A stretch of 48,449 bases of DNA. Origin: Flavobacterium sp. A45 (GTDB taxonomy: Bacteria > Bacteroidota > Bacteroidia > Flavobacteriales > Flavobacteriaceae). Position numbers and translations under genes: made by a program. This document shows, piece by piece, positions 9,067 through 18,430 of this stretch. The notes under the pieces were generated by a model that searched no databases, was not told where the DNA came from, and saw only the letters and a program-made list of their open reading frames with translations. Location of the stretch: positions 1 through 48,449 of the forward strand of contig NZ_MUNX01000050.1 of the NCBI RefSeq assembly GCF_002001005.1, given 5' to 3'. Positions within the stretch are counted from its first letter, which is position 1. Each line of letters begins with the position of its first letter.

Positions 9067-12000
9067 ATGATATTGTTTTCAAAAAAACGTCTGACAAAAG
9101 GGAATACAATAAATTATGCCATCATTGTCTTAGTATTGGTATTACAATCTTGTGCCACACACCAAGCACAGTATAGCAAAAGCACAGAAAATGAAATTTC
9201 ACAAAACACATCGGATACCTCAAGAATTGCCCATACCTTTTTTTTAGTTGGCGATGCCGGAAATGCTGAAGAAGATAAAGCTCAGGAAACATTAGCGTTA
9301 CTCCAAAAAAGATTAGTAAATTCAAATAAAAAAAGCACCTTACTATTTCTTGGTGATAATATTTATCCCAAAGGATTTCCGAACGGAAAATATCCAGAAG
9401 AACATGCTTTGGCCCAAAACAAACTAACAAAACAGTTAGAATTATCCAAAAACTTCAAAGGAAAAACCATTTTCATCCCAGGAAATCATGATTGGTACAA
9501 CGGAATTGGCGGAATAGAACGCCAGGCAAAATTTGTGACCAATTATCTAAACGATAAAAAAGCTTTTTTGCCTCAAAAAAATTGTGGGATCGAAGAATTA
9601 AAGATTGACAAAAACAGCACTTTAATCACTATTGACAGTCAATGGTTTTTGGAAGATTGGGATAAATACCCAACCATAAATGACGATTGCACGATCAAAA
9701 CCCGTGAAGCCTTTTTTGAAGAACTGGCAAGTCTATTGAATAAAAATCAGGACAAAACAGTAATTATTGCCCTTCATCATCCGTTGATGAGTAACGGTTC
9801 CCACGGCGGACAATATTCATTGGACAAAGAACTTTTTCCATTGGAACAAAAAATTCCGTTGCCCGTTATTGGTTCTGCGATGAATTTAATTCGAAAAACA
9901 TCGGGTATCAATCCACAGGATATTCAAAATAAAGTGTATCTCAATTTTACGAAACGGGTAAAAACACTTTTGCAAAATCAGAGAAATGTCATTGTGGTTT
10001 CGGGTCATGACCACAATTTACAATACCTCAGCAAAAACAATATTAGACAAATCATTAGCGGTGCTGGTTCAAAATCGGAAGCTGCCAAAGCGGTCAATCC
10101 AACTGATTTTTCATACGGAGGAAATGGCTATGCAACATTGACCGTTTATAGAAACGGCGAAACCAAAGTGACCTTTTTTGGCAATGAAAACCAACAGGAA
10201 AAACTACTTTTCGAACAAATCATTATCAAAGTTCGTGATACTGTTGCGCCAACTAACTTACCTGCAAAATTCGCCGCGACAACAACTACATCTATTTATT
10301 CTAAAGAAATGACCCAAAAAAGTATCTTTCATAAATTCCTTTTTGGACTACATTACCGAAAATATTATAGTTTACCAATTGAAGCAAAAACAGCTACTTT
10401 GGACACGCTTTTTGGTGGTGTCAAACCCACGAAAGAAGGTGGAGGACACCAATCAAAATCATTGCGACTGGTTGATGCCAATGGAAAAGAATATGTAATG
10501 CGTGCCCTCAAAAAAAGCACTTCACGCTTTCTGCAATCTGTTGTATTCAAAGATCAGTTTGTTTTAAATCAGTTTGATGATACCTATGCCGAAGGATTCT
10601 TGTTTGATTTTTACACCACCTCACACCCTTACACTCCATTGGCAGTTGGAAAACTCGCCGATAAAATCGGTGTGGCGCATACCAATCCTCTTTTGTATTA
10701 CATTCCAAAAGAACCTCTTTTAAAGGGCTTCAATTATAATTTTGGTGATGAACTCTATTTGGTAGAAGAACATCTCAGCGACAATCAAAAGGATGTAAAA
10801 AGTTTTGGAAAACCATTGGACATCATCAGTACCGAAGATGTTATGAAAAACATGCATAAAGACGAGAAATACACCATCGATGAACCTGAATATATCAAAG
10901 CCCGTTTATTTGATATGCTTATCGGCGATTGGGACAGGCACAGTGATCAGTGGCGTTGGGGCGAATACAAAGAAGGCGAAAAAATAGTGTATAAACCCAT
11001 TCCAAGGGACAGGGATCAAGCCTTTACCAAATATGATGGAGCATTACTTTCACTTTTAATGAATATGCCTGCATTACGCCATCAGCAAAGCTTTAAAAAA
11101 GACATTAAAAACGTAAAATGGTTCAATCGTGAACCCTATCCACAGGATATTGCTTTCCTAAAAACAGCTGATGAAAAAGAATGGATATCACAGGCCAAAT
11201 ACATACAAGATCATCTTTCGGATGCTGAAATAGACGGAGCTTTCATTAATTTACCCAAAGAAGTTCAAGACGAAACAATTGAAGACATTAAAAGTAAATT
11301 GAAAACACGAAAAACTAAACTACAAGACTATGCCAAAGAATATTATCGTGTCCTTCAAAAAACAGTTTTAATTGTTGGAACAGACAAAAAAGACAAATTC
11401 ACAATCACCCATACCTCTAAAAACAAGACTGAAATTGCGGTTTACAGACTCAAAAAAGATGGCGAGGAGTTGCTGTACACAAAAAATTTTACAGCAGATA
11501 AAACCAAAAATATTTGGGTTTATGGTTTGGATGATGATGATGTATTTGAAGTAAAAGGCAGCTCTAAATCAGGTATAAAAATTAGGTTAATAGGTGGTCA
11601 AAATAAAGATTCATATACCATTGAAAACGGAGAAAGAATAAAAATCTATGATTTTAAATCAAAACCGAACAACTATACCTTGGATTCTAAAACCAAAACG
11701 GTTTTGACAGATGATTATGAACCTAATTTTTACAACTATGAAAAAGTAAAATACAATGCTTTCTCAGGATTGCCTTTTGGGGGTTACAATCCGGATGATG
11801 GCTTAAAATTAGGCTTCCTTGCAAACTACACAGTCAATAAATTCAATCAGTATCCATACACTCAAAGACACGTATTAAGAGCCAATTACTTATTTGCCAC
11901 AAGTGGTTATGAATTCACTTATAATGGCTATTTTCCAAAAACTATCGGCAAATGGGATTTTGAAATAGAATCAAAATTTACCAGTCCTAACTTCACCATT

Positions 12001-12801
12001 AATTATTTTGGCTTTGGAAATGAAACGGTAAACAATGATGATATTAATGGGATGGATTACAATCGGGTTCGATTGCGGACACTAAAAGCAGCACCCTCTA
12101 TCAAAAAAGTTGGCCGCTACGGAAGTGAAATCAATCTCTCGACTACTTTTGAAAAAATAAAAGTCGAAGAAACTACCAATCGATACATCAATGTTCCAGG
12201 CGTAGTAAACCCAAACGTTTTTGACCACCAACAATTTGTGGGAGCCATAATCAAATATAGCTTTGAGAATTATGATGTTCCATCGCTTTCTACTATGGGA
12301 TTTGGATTTTCGGTGGCGGGCAGTTGGAAAATGAATGTTCAAGATACGAAAGCTAATTTTCCTGCATTAGACGCAAAGATTAATTTCAATCATAAAATTG
12401 ATTCTAAAGGTCAGCTTGTTTTGGCCACTATTTTGAAATCAAGAATGTTGTTCAATAATAATTTCGAATTTTATCAAGGAGCAGCATTAGGTGGTGATTA
12501 CGATTTAAGAGGTTATAGAAACGAACGATTTCTGGGAAAATCCTCTTTCTACCAAAGCACCGATTTACGTTGGAATATCGGAAAAATCAAAAAGAGTATT
12601 GTACCAATGTCCTATGGAATTTTGGGAGGTTTTGATTATGGAAGAGTTTGGGTCGATGGTGAAAATTCCAATAAATGGCATCAGTCCGTTGGTGGAGGAA
12701 TATGGATAAATGGTCTCAATGTGATTACAGGCCGAATTACCTACTTTAAAAGTACCGAAGACCGAGCCAGAGTCACTATTGGTTTAGGGTACGGATTTTA
12801 G
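9067..12801 (+). CDS. Lipoprotein metallophosphatase with kinase-like segment and C-terminal beta-barrel
   Basis: A 1244-residue protein in three parts. A lipoprotein signal ends at Cys29 (VLQSCATH). Residues about 55-330 are a calcineurin-like metallophosphatase with all usual motifs: GDAGN (Asp63), GDNIYPKG (Asp97), GNHDW (140-142), HHPLMSNGSHGG near 237 and SGHDHN near 313. Residues about 455-690 are unlike a phosphatase: EYVMRALKKS, IGDWDRHSDQWRW near 618 and PRDRDQAF near 646 look like the lysine, catalytic DRH and metal-binding Asp of FAM20/CotH-type kinases. Residues about 900-1244 are antiparallel strands ending in Phe, as in outer-membrane barrels of the BamA/D15 type. It should sit at the outer membrane. 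Substrate unknown. The kinase reading is inference. The 3' end overlaps the convergent gene by 18 bp. Confidence 0.8.
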   Translation: MILFSKKRLTKGNTINYAIIVLVLVLQSCATHQAQYSKSTENEISQNTSDTSRIAHTFFLVGDAGNAEEDKAQETLALLQKRLVNSNKKSTLLFLGDNIYPKGFPNGKYPEEHALAQNKLTKQLELSKNFKGKTIFIPGNHDWYNGIGGIERQAKFVTNYLNDKKAFLPQKNCGIEELKIDKNSTLITIDSQWFLEDWDKYPTINDDCTIKTREAFFEELASLLNKNQDKTVIIALHHPLMSNGSHGGQYSLDKELFPLEQKIPLPVIGSAMNLIRKTSGINPQDIQNKVYLNFTKRVKTLLQNQRNVIVVSGHDHNLQYLSKNNIRQIISGAGSKSEAAKAVNPTDFSYGGNGYATLTVYRNGETKVTFFGNENQQEKLLFEQIIIKVRDTVAPTNLPAKFAATTTTSIYSKEMTQKSIFHKFLFGLHYRKYYSLPIEAKTATLDTLFGGVKPTKEGGGHQSKSLRLVDANGKEYVMRALKKSTSRFLQSVVFKDQFVLNQFDDTYAEGFLFDFYTTSHPYTPLAVGKLADKIGVAHTNPLLYYIPKEPLLKGFNYNFGDELYLVEEHLSDNQKDVKSFGKPLDIISTEDVMKNMHKDEKYTIDEPEYIKARLFDMLIGDWDRHSDQWRWGEYKEGEKIVYKPIPRDRDQAFTKYDGALLSLLMNMPALRHQQSFKKDIKNVKWFNREPYPQDIAFLKTADEKEWISQAKYIQDHLSDAEIDGAFINLPKEVQDETIEDIKSKLKTRKTKLQDYAKEYYRVLQKTVLIVGTDKKDKFTITHTSKNKTEIAVYRLKKDGEELLYTKNFTADKTKNIWVYGLDDDDVFEVKGSSKSGIKIRLIGGQNKDSYTIENGERIKIYDFKSKPNNYTLDSKTKTVLTDDYEPNFYNYEKVKYNAFSGLPFGGYNPDDGLKLGFLANYTVNKFNQYPYTQRHVLRANYLFATSGYEFTYNGYFPKTIGKWDFEIESKFTSPNFTINYFGFGNETVNNDDINGMDYNRVRLRTLKAAPSIKKVGRYGSEINLSTTFEKIKVEETTNRYINVPGVVNPNVFDHQQFVGAIIKYSFENYDVPSLSTMGFGFSVAGSWKMNVQDTKANFPALDAKINFNHKIDSKGQLVLATILKSRMLFNNNFEFYQGAALGGDYDLRGYRNERFLGKSSFYQSTDLRWNIGKIKKSIVPMSYGILGGFDYGRVWVDGENSNKWHQSVGGGIWINGLNVITGRITYFKSTEDRARVTIGLGYGF

Positions 12802-13662
12802 TGTCGAGAGATTCACTTCATATACATTGCCACCAACTTTATTTGTCTTTTCATCAGCAATAATCAGGGTTTCATTGTTCTTAAAACAAATCGCCTCTTT
12901 TTGGGAAAAATGGTTTAATTTCAATTGCGACTGCTTACCTTTTAGAAAATCATCTCCTTCAAAACCCTCAAATAATACAATTTTATCATGGGTTAAAAGA
13001 ACCACCTTGGAAGCATCTGGACTAATCGTAGCGCTGGTAATTGCACAATGGTTGTAATTGTCGCAAGTTTTAAATTCCCCCATTAAGACTGCTTGGTGAA
13101 GACCTGCTTTATTTGGAATTTTATAAACAAAAGCCGTGCCGTCAAATCCTTTACTTCGGTTTTTGGTAAAAAGATAAAAGTAGTTTTTGTATTCAAAAAA
13201 GCCCTCCACGTCAAAGAACAGCTTCGTTTTTTTTGGAGGAAATTCATTTTGTTCGGGATACGAAAACGAAATTCGGTATGCAGCAATGGCGTTCTTCTGA
13301 TTAAGTGACTCTTTATCAATTTTATAAATACACAAATCTTTTCGAACATTGTCATTGTTACCAAAATCACCGATGTACAAATTTCCAACTGCATCTTTTG
13401 TGATATCTTCCCAATCAGTGTTTATAGCGTTTTCGATAGTTACCGTTTTCTCAATTGCACCATTTTTGGCGTTCAACCCATATATTTTATTGGCATTGCC
13501 CTTGTCTTCCAAAGTCCAAAACAAATCATCCTTTTCGGCATAAACAATCCCGGAAACTTCTTTTAGTTTTTTTGGTAAACCATAAAGTGTTGCAAGTGTT
13601 TCAGAACCGTTTTGGCAGGCTATTAAAACAAAAGCAATTACAATAGAGATGGAATTTTTCAT
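12784..13662 (-). CDS. Predicted lipoprotein, beta-propeller-like
   Basis: A 292-residue protein when started at ATG 13662. This start gives a proper lipoprotein signal with Cys16 (FVLIACQNG); the longer frame from 13683 puts seven residues before it. The mature part has repeated four-strand-like segments (DLFWTLEDKGNANKIYGLN, GNLYIGDFGNND, YFYLFTKN, KVVLLTHDKIVLFEG, ETLIIADEKTN). This suggests a beta-propeller of the NHL/SdiA-regulated kind. Probably an exported binding protein; ligand unknown. The stop lies inside the 3' end of the convergent phosphatase gene. Confidence 0.65.
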   Translation of the reverse strand: MKNSISIVIAFVLIACQNGSETLATLYGLPKKLKEVSGIVYAEKDDLFWTLEDKGNANKIYGLNAKNGAIEKTVTIENAINTDWEDITKDAVGNLYIGDFGNNDNVRKDLCIYKIDKESLNQKNAIAAYRISFSYPEQNEFPPKKTKLFFDVEGFFEYKNYFYLFTKNRSKGFDGTAFVYKIPNKAGLHQAVLMGEFKTCDNYNHCAITSATISPDASKVVLLTHDKIVLFEGFEGDDFLKGKQSQLKLNHFSQKEAICFKNNETLIIADEKTNKVGGNVYEVNLSTLKSVP

Positions 13663-13869
13663 AGACTTCGCATATACTAACAAAAATACAGTTTAAAATA
13701 GGATGAAACTAAAAATTTTATTGCAAAAAAAAATAAAACTCGAACCACTTTTGTCATTTACGAAATGTTCTCTTCCAAACATTTGAATAATACGAAATGC
13801 CATTTTTATTTATGTTCTTTCTATTCAAGTGGTAGAAATTCGTTTCTTTGCCAAAATTAAAATTCTTTG

Positions 13870-14439
13870 ATGCCAGAATATTTCCTAGATATCGAATACA
13901 ACAACCTCACTTACGGCGTTGATGAAATTAATTTTAAGGAATTTGAATGTTGTACATTTAATAATTGTACGTTCTCGGCCTGTAACTTTATGGATGTTAC
14001 TTTTATTGATTGTATTTTTAATGATTGTGTTTTTAGCGAAGGGAAAATCAATCATGTGGCTTTGAGAACCGTAACATTCAACCGATGTGAAATCAATGAT
14101 GTTAATTTTGCAATGTGTAACAAACTGATTTTTGAAGTCCGTTTTAATAATTGCACTTTGGATTTTTCTAAATTTTATACCCTAAAAATAAAAGGAACTC
14201 CTTTTGTAAACTGCAGTTTAATTGCCGTTGATTTTATGGCAACCGATTTAACAGAAGTTTTGTTTGAAAATTGCGATTTATACCGAGCAGAATTTGCCAA
14301 AGCCATTGCCAACAAAGCCAATTTCAAGACCAGCTATAATTACACCATTGACCCAAAAACCACCAAATTGAAGAAAGCAGTTTTTTCACAGGAAGGCCTG
14401 AAAGGTTTGCTATACAAGCATGATATTATCGTGAAGTAA
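13870..14439 (+). CDS. Pentapeptide-repeat protein
   Basis: A 189-residue cytoplasmic protein. From about residue 20 to 155 it consists of pentapeptide repeats of the A(D/N)LXX type (ECCTFNNCTFSACNFMDVTF, FNDCVF, FENCDLYRAEF), expected to form a right-handed quadrilateral beta-helix. Similar folds occur in Qnr/MfpA proteins that mimic DNA, but nothing here proves gyrase binding. ATG 13870 is preferred to the adjacent TTG 13867. The GNAT remnant lies 50 bp downstream on the other strand. Confidence 0.85.
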   Translation: MPEYFLDIEYNNLTYGVDEINFKEFECCTFNNCTFSACNFMDVTFIDCIFNDCVFSEGKINHVALRTVTFNRCEINDVNFAMCNKLIFEVRFNNCTLDFSKFYTLKIKGTPFVNCSLIAVDFMATDLTEVLFENCDLYRAEFAKAIANKANFKTSYNYTIDPKTTKLKKAVFSQEGLKGLLYKHDIIVK

Positions 14440-14488
14440 TTCTTTTTGAAAAGAAAAATAATTCTTTTTAAGGCAAAAATCACTATTA

Positions 14489-14598
14489 TTATGGAATCAG
14501 TTTCTCCATCACATAATCTTCCATCAGGTAACCGTGTTCCAATTCTATATTAACTTCTTCTACGATTGCAAAACCTAATTTTTGATAGAATTTCTTTA
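14489..14598 (-). pseudogene. Truncated 3' end of a GNAT acetyltransferase gene
   Basis: Read on the minus strand this piece encodes FYQKLGFAIVEEVNIELE followed by HGYLMEDYVMEKL and a stop. This is almost the same as the end of the intact GNAT gene at 17194-17691 (FYQKLGFEIVEEVNIELE...). At DNA level 14501-14590 and 17203-17292 match at 85 of 90 positions. It has no start or catalytic domain and begins only about 4-12 nt after the stop codon of the response-regulator gene. It is a leftover of a duplication or insertion around the two-component genes. Confidence 0.85.
14501..14590 (-). repeat. Direct repeat, left copy (GNAT 3' end)
   Basis: Left copy of a 90-bp direct repeat; the right copy is 17203-17292 inside the intact GNAT gene. 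They differ at 5 positions. The two copies bracket the two-component genes exactly, with the left copy starting within 12 nt of the regulator's stop codon. Confidence 0.9.
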
Positions 14599-14601
14599 AA
14601 A

Positions 14602-15348
14602 TCAAACTAGCGCTTTTTTCACCAAATCTTTCTTATTTCTTGAAACTGGAATTCTAATTTGATCATAAAGCAACAAAGTATAGCCATCTTCTTTTAGCAG
14701 GCTTTTGACATGTTTTTTATTTACCAAATGTGATTGATGACAACGAATAAATCCATAAATACTTAACATTTCATCATATTCATAAAGAGGTACTGTCGAA
14801 ATAATGGTTTCGCCTTCATCAGTAAAAAATAACGTATAACTGTTTTCGCTTTCGCAGCGAACTATATTTTTTACATATACAAAACGGGTTTCTTTAAGCG
14901 ATGAAATGGCTATTCTATGTTCGGAACTGTTATTACTTTCTTTTAAATGATTGAGTAAATTCTGCAATTGCAGATTTTGATTTTTATGTTTTAATTTCTC
15001 ACTTGTTTTAGCAACCGCTTTTTTTAGCTCTTCAATATCAATTGGTTTCAAAAGATAATCAATTGCCGAAAATTTAATAGCCTGAATTCCATATTGACTA
15101 AAAGCGGTCACAAATATTACTTCAAAATCATACGAATTAAGTTCCTGCAAAACCTGAAAACCATCCTTTTCTGGCATTTGGATATCCAAAAAAACCAAAT
15201 CGGGCTGACTGTTTTTAATTAGTGATATAGCTTCATTAGCATCTGTCGACGAACCAGTAATAATTACCTCTGGACAATATTTCTCCAGCAATCGCTGCAG
15301 ATTGGTAATGTTATTTTGTTCGTCGTCGATGATGATTCCTTTAATCAT
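14602..15348 (-). CDS. LytTR-family response regulator
   Basis: A 248-residue regulator. The receiver domain (1-120) has the acidic pair Asp8-Asp9, phospho-acceptor Asp55 (LVFLDIQMP), Thr81 and Lys101 (YLLKPID). The C-terminal LytTR DNA-binding domain is at about 143-246 (RFVYVKNIVRCESENSYTLF, IRCHQSHLVNKKHVKSL). It should be phosphorylated by the histidine kinase encoded just upstream, whose gene overlaps its start by 8 bp, so the two are translationally coupled. Its stop codon lies right beside the GNAT remnant. Targets are unknown. Confidence 0.92.
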   Translation of the reverse strand: MIKGIIIDDEQNNITNLQRLLEKYCPEVIITGSSTDANEAISLIKNSQPDLVFLDIQMPEKDGFQVLQELNSYDFEVIFVTAFSQYGIQAIKFSAIDYLLKPIDIEELKKAVAKTSEKLKHKNQNLQLQNLLNHLKESNNSSEHRIAISSLKETRFVYVKNIVRCESENSYTLFFTDEGETIISTVPLYEYDEMLSIYGFIRCHQSHLVNKKHVKSLLKEDGYTLLLYDQIRIPVSRNKKDLVKKALV

Positions 15349-17071
15349 TTTTGAGCCAGTTTTTATAATAAACAGTAATTTGTGTTCCTGATAAACTGCT
15401 TTGAATCTTCATATCAATTTTCATCTTTTTTGTAGACTGATTGAATAACGCAATTCTGTCTTTCACCAGTTTTAAACCAAAACCTTTCTGCTCTGCTAAT
15501 GTATCAAAACCTTTTCCATTATCTGCTAATTCAAAAATTAAATCATCTGCTTTTTTCGAAATAGTAAGTGTTATTTTAGCATTTTCTTTATTTGAAATTC
15601 CGTGTTTTATGGCATTTTCTATCAAAGGCTGAATCAAAAGAGGAAGTGTTTGTACTTCATGAACATTGATTTTTTCATCTATTGTTAAACGATATAAAAA
15701 AGGATTTCGCAACTGTTCTAACTCAATGTAATTGTTGATGCTTTTTATTTCGACTTCAAGGCTATGTGTTTCTTTTTCACTAGAAGCAAGAGTGTTTCTA
15801 AGCAATGAACCAAAACCTACCAAATATTGATTTGCTTTCTCTATCTGATTATCGTTAAGCAATCCCTGAATAGATCCTAAAGCATTAAATACAAAATGCG
15901 GATTAAGCTGGGCATACAGCATTTTTATTTTGGATTTTTGTTCCAATCTTTTTCTTCTAGTTATTTTCCTCATCCAAAAAATATAAATGACAGAAAAAAT
16001 AAAGAAAGAAAACATTCCAATAGCAATTTTAAACCATAGTGTTTGATACCAATCAGGTTCGGTATAGAAGTTATACACTTCAACATGCTTCAAATCGTCT
16101 TTATAACGGACTTCAAGTATATATTCTGTTCCAGATTCATTCAGGTTCATGAAAATGAAACCATTCGAACTTATCCATTCGCCTGCTTTTGAATTTACGC
16201 TCATTCGGTATTCAAAACTATCATAAGTTCTTTTTTTACCATTTGGCTTTCTAAAGACCAAGCAATATTTTTCACCTTTGAAGTGTCTGCTTCTTCCAAT
16301 AATTCTAGGAGCATAATCTTCAGGCCAATCATCATAAAAATTCGATTTATCTAAAAATCTATTTTTATGTAATTCGTCTATAGATTCTTGAATAAAATTT
16401 TCAAAACTTATCGATTTTTTTAAATCATTTGACCTTGAAATTATTACAAAAGGTTTTCGAGCACTTTCTTTCTTCTCAAGGTGTAATTTTAAACATTTTT
16501 CCTGTCCTTTTTTTCTAAGTGAAATTACAAGCTTATCACCGTTAACAAGTGAATCTGTATAAGGAAAATAGCCCTTTTCAAAATATTTTTTTCCTTCAAA
16601 AACATTGTTTTCGCTATAACTTTTTGATTGTGTGACTAAAGTCCATTTTTTTGCGATTTTATTATTTTTTACAATCTGAATTTCCAGATTTTCAATTCTA
16701 TATAAATCTTTATTTACTTTGAGAGTATCAATGCCTCTAACACCTATCATATGTAAACTATTATACACTTTTGGATCCGTTATTTTAAGATTGATTTTCT
16801 CTCCTAATACCGTAAAATGATACTCTGTATTTGATAAATTATTAAATATTGGTGGATTATAATATGGACCTTTACTTTCATTAGATGAGATATGTTTATT
16901 ATTGCCTTCATTAAACACGATATATTTATTAAAAGCGAAATTATTTTCGAATCGAACAGTTGTTTTGTTTAAAACAAAATAAGCATTAGCTGCAGGCTTC
17001 TCAATTGTCTCTTTTGATTGAGCTATACTTAGCGAAGAAACTAACAGTAATAAGTAAAGGAAATTCTTCAT
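15341..17071 (-). CDS. Membrane sensor histidine kinase (His_kinase PF06580 type)
   Basis: A 576-residue sensor kinase. A signal peptide (1-17) leads to a periplasmic part of about 325 residues that is beta-rich and unrecognised; its last part resembles Y_Y_Y-type modules. One membrane segment lies at about 346-368 (WFKIAIGMFSFFIFSVIYIF). The cytoplasmic part has the phospho-acceptor motif NPHFVFNAL near 391, the N-box IENAIKHGI near 488 and the G-box DNGKGFD near 520. This type usually pairs with LytTR regulators, and such a gene follows with an 8-bp overlap. A -7 box TAnnTTTG lies on the minus strand at 17110-17117. The signal sensed is unknown. Confidence 0.92.
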   Translation of the reverse strand: MKNFLYLLLLVSSLSIAQSKETIEKPAANAYFVLNKTTVRFENNFAFNKYIVFNEGNNKHISSNESKGPYYNPPIFNNLSNTEYHFTVLGEKINLKITDPKVYNSLHMIGVRGIDTLKVNKDLYRIENLEIQIVKNNKIAKKWTLVTQSKSYSENNVFEGKKYFEKGYFPYTDSLVNGDKLVISLRKKGQEKCLKLHLEKKESARKPFVIISRSNDLKKSISFENFIQESIDELHKNRFLDKSNFYDDWPEDYAPRIIGRSRHFKGEKYCLVFRKPNGKKRTYDSFEYRMSVNSKAGEWISSNGFIFMNLNESGTEYILEVRYKDDLKHVEVYNFYTEPDWYQTLWFKIAIGMFSFFIFSVIYIFWMRKITRRKRLEQKSKIKMLYAQLNPHFVFNALGSIQGLLNDNQIEKANQYLVGFGSLLRNTLASSEKETHSLEVEIKSINNYIELEQLRNPFLYRLTIDEKINVHEVQTLPLLIQPLIENAIKHGISNKENAKITLTISKKADDLIFELADNGKGFDTLAEQKGFGLKLVKDRIALFNQSTKKMKIDMKIQSSLSGTQITVYYKNWLKND

Positions 17072-17193
17072 GATTTTGATTTTTTAGTGAATAATACATT
17101 TTTATAAAGCAAATGTAAATGCACTATTGCTAAGAAATCTGGAGTTCTTGAATTGGGTAATATTGGTCTTGAATCAAACAAAAAACTATTAAA

Positions 17194-17691
17194 TTAGAGT
17201 TTTTTCTCCATCACATAATCTTCCATCAGGTAGCCATGTTCCAATTCTATATTAACTTCTTCCACGATTTCGAAACCTAATTTTTGATAGAAGTGTAATG
17301 CTTTATTGAATCGGTTAACATTTAAAGAAAGCGCAGTCGAATCGTTTTCTTTTGCAACCTTTTCGACAAAATCAATTAGTTTTTTTCCAATTCCTTTGCC
17401 CTGAGTTTGTGGCAAAATATAAATTTTATGAATTTTGGTTTGTTGCTTTTGGTTGTAATGATGCTCATAGGAAGCAAAACCTAAAATTCCCTCACCCTCT
17501 TTGGCTAATATAAAATGATGTCCTTTATTGGTAACACTATCTTTTAATGCTTCTTCGTTATAAAAGGCATCCAACATATAATCCAATTGCGCTTTTGAAA
17601 GGATTTCTCCATAGGCAATAGGCCAGGTTTGATGGGCTATATTCTGAATTGTCTCGTAATCGTTTGCTGTAGCAGGAATTATTGAAATCAT
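17194..17691 (-). CDS. GNAT-family N-acetyltransferase
   Basis: A 165-residue acetyltransferase of the GNAT fold. Motif A is IYILPQTQGKGIGKKLIDF, with the Q/R-x-x-G-x-G acetyl-CoA loop near 93-98. The last strand (HFYQKLGFEIVEEVNIELE) is also well conserved. It probably acetylates a small amine or protein N-terminus in the cytoplasm; the substrate is unknown. Its 3' 90 bp occur again at 14501-14590 beyond the two-component genes, so this is the intact copy at one side of an insertion or duplication. Confidence 0.85.
   Translation of the reverse strand: MISIIPATANDYETIQNIAHQTWPIAYGEILSKAQLDYMLDAFYNEEALKDSVTNKGHHFILAKEGEGILGFASYEHHYNQKQQTKIHKIYILPQTQGKGIGKKLIDFVEKVAKENDSTALSLNVNRFNKALHFYQKLGFEIVEEVNIELEHGYLMEDYVMEKKL
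17203..17292 (-). repeat. Direct repeat, right copy (inside the GNAT gene)
   Basis: Matches 14501-14590 at 85 of 90 positions in the same orientation. This copy is the 3' end of the functional GNAT gene. Confidence 0.9.
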
Positions 17692-17836
17692 TTGAGGTTA
17701 GAAGTTAGAAAATAGAGGTTAGAAGTTTAAAAAACAGAAAATAGAACACAGAAAATAGAGTATAGACTGAGAACTCAAAACTCAGAACTAGCAATCAACT
17801 GATCACTAAAAACCTGAATACTGAACACTTTTTAAA

Positions 17837-18430
17837 CTACCCATGAATTGTCTCGCCTTTACCGTAGTTGGCAATAATCGATTCTTCAAATGCCAGCCAT
17901 TCTCTCCAACGTTTTTCAACATCGATTCCTACGCCATATTTTCGAGCATAAGTGATAAAGGTAGTATAATGACCTGCCTCGCTTTCCATCAAATCTCTGT
18001 AGAAAACAGCCAGTTCTTCGTCTTTAATGTTTTCTGAAAGCACTTTGAAACGCTCACAACTTCTGGCTTCAATCATGGCCGAAAATAACAAACGCTCCAC
18101 CAAACCCGAAACTCTGCTTCCGTCACCGCTTTTTTTCATGTACAAATACAATTCATTTACATAATCGTCTTTTCGTTCACGGCCTAACTTCAATCCACGT
18201 TTGATAATGATGTTATGAACTTGCTCAAAATGGTCAATTTCCTCTTTGGCCAAAGCCAATAAATCTTTTACCAAATCTTGGTGTTCTGAATTATTGGTGA
18301 TAATTGTAATCGCATTTGTTGCTGCTTTTTGCTCACACCAAGCGTGATCGGTAAGAATCTCTTCAATATTTTTCTCAACGATATTTACCCATCTAGGATC
18401 TGTTGGCAGTTGTAGTCGTAATACGCCCAT
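17837..18430 (-). CDS. miaE: tRNA-(ms2io6A)-hydroxylase-like protein
   Basis: A 197-residue diiron protein of the MiaE family. The family hydroxylates the isopentenyl side chain of 2-methylthio-N6-isopentenyladenosine at tRNA position 37, using oxygen. The four-helix ferritin-like core is visible, with carboxylate/His pairs such as KEEIDHFEQVH, EARSCERF and ESEAGHYTTF. Length fits the family. The gene ends in KGETIHG. It stands alone, 227 bp from the end of glyA. Flavobacterial members may accept other modified bases, but the family call is solid. Confidence 0.85.
   Translation of the reverse strand: MGVLRLQLPTDPRWVNIVEKNIEEILTDHAWCEQKAATNAITIITNNSEHQDLVKDLLALAKEEIDHFEQVHNIIIKRGLKLGRERKDDYVNELYLYMKKSGDGSRVSGLVERLLFSAMIEARSCERFKVLSENIKDEELAVFYRDLMESEAGHYTTFITYARKYGVGIDVEKRWREWLAFEESIIANYGKGETIHG

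Noticed and set aside
13867..13869. TTG as start of the pentapeptide-repeat gene
   Set aside because: ATG directly follows at 13870 and is the ordinary start.
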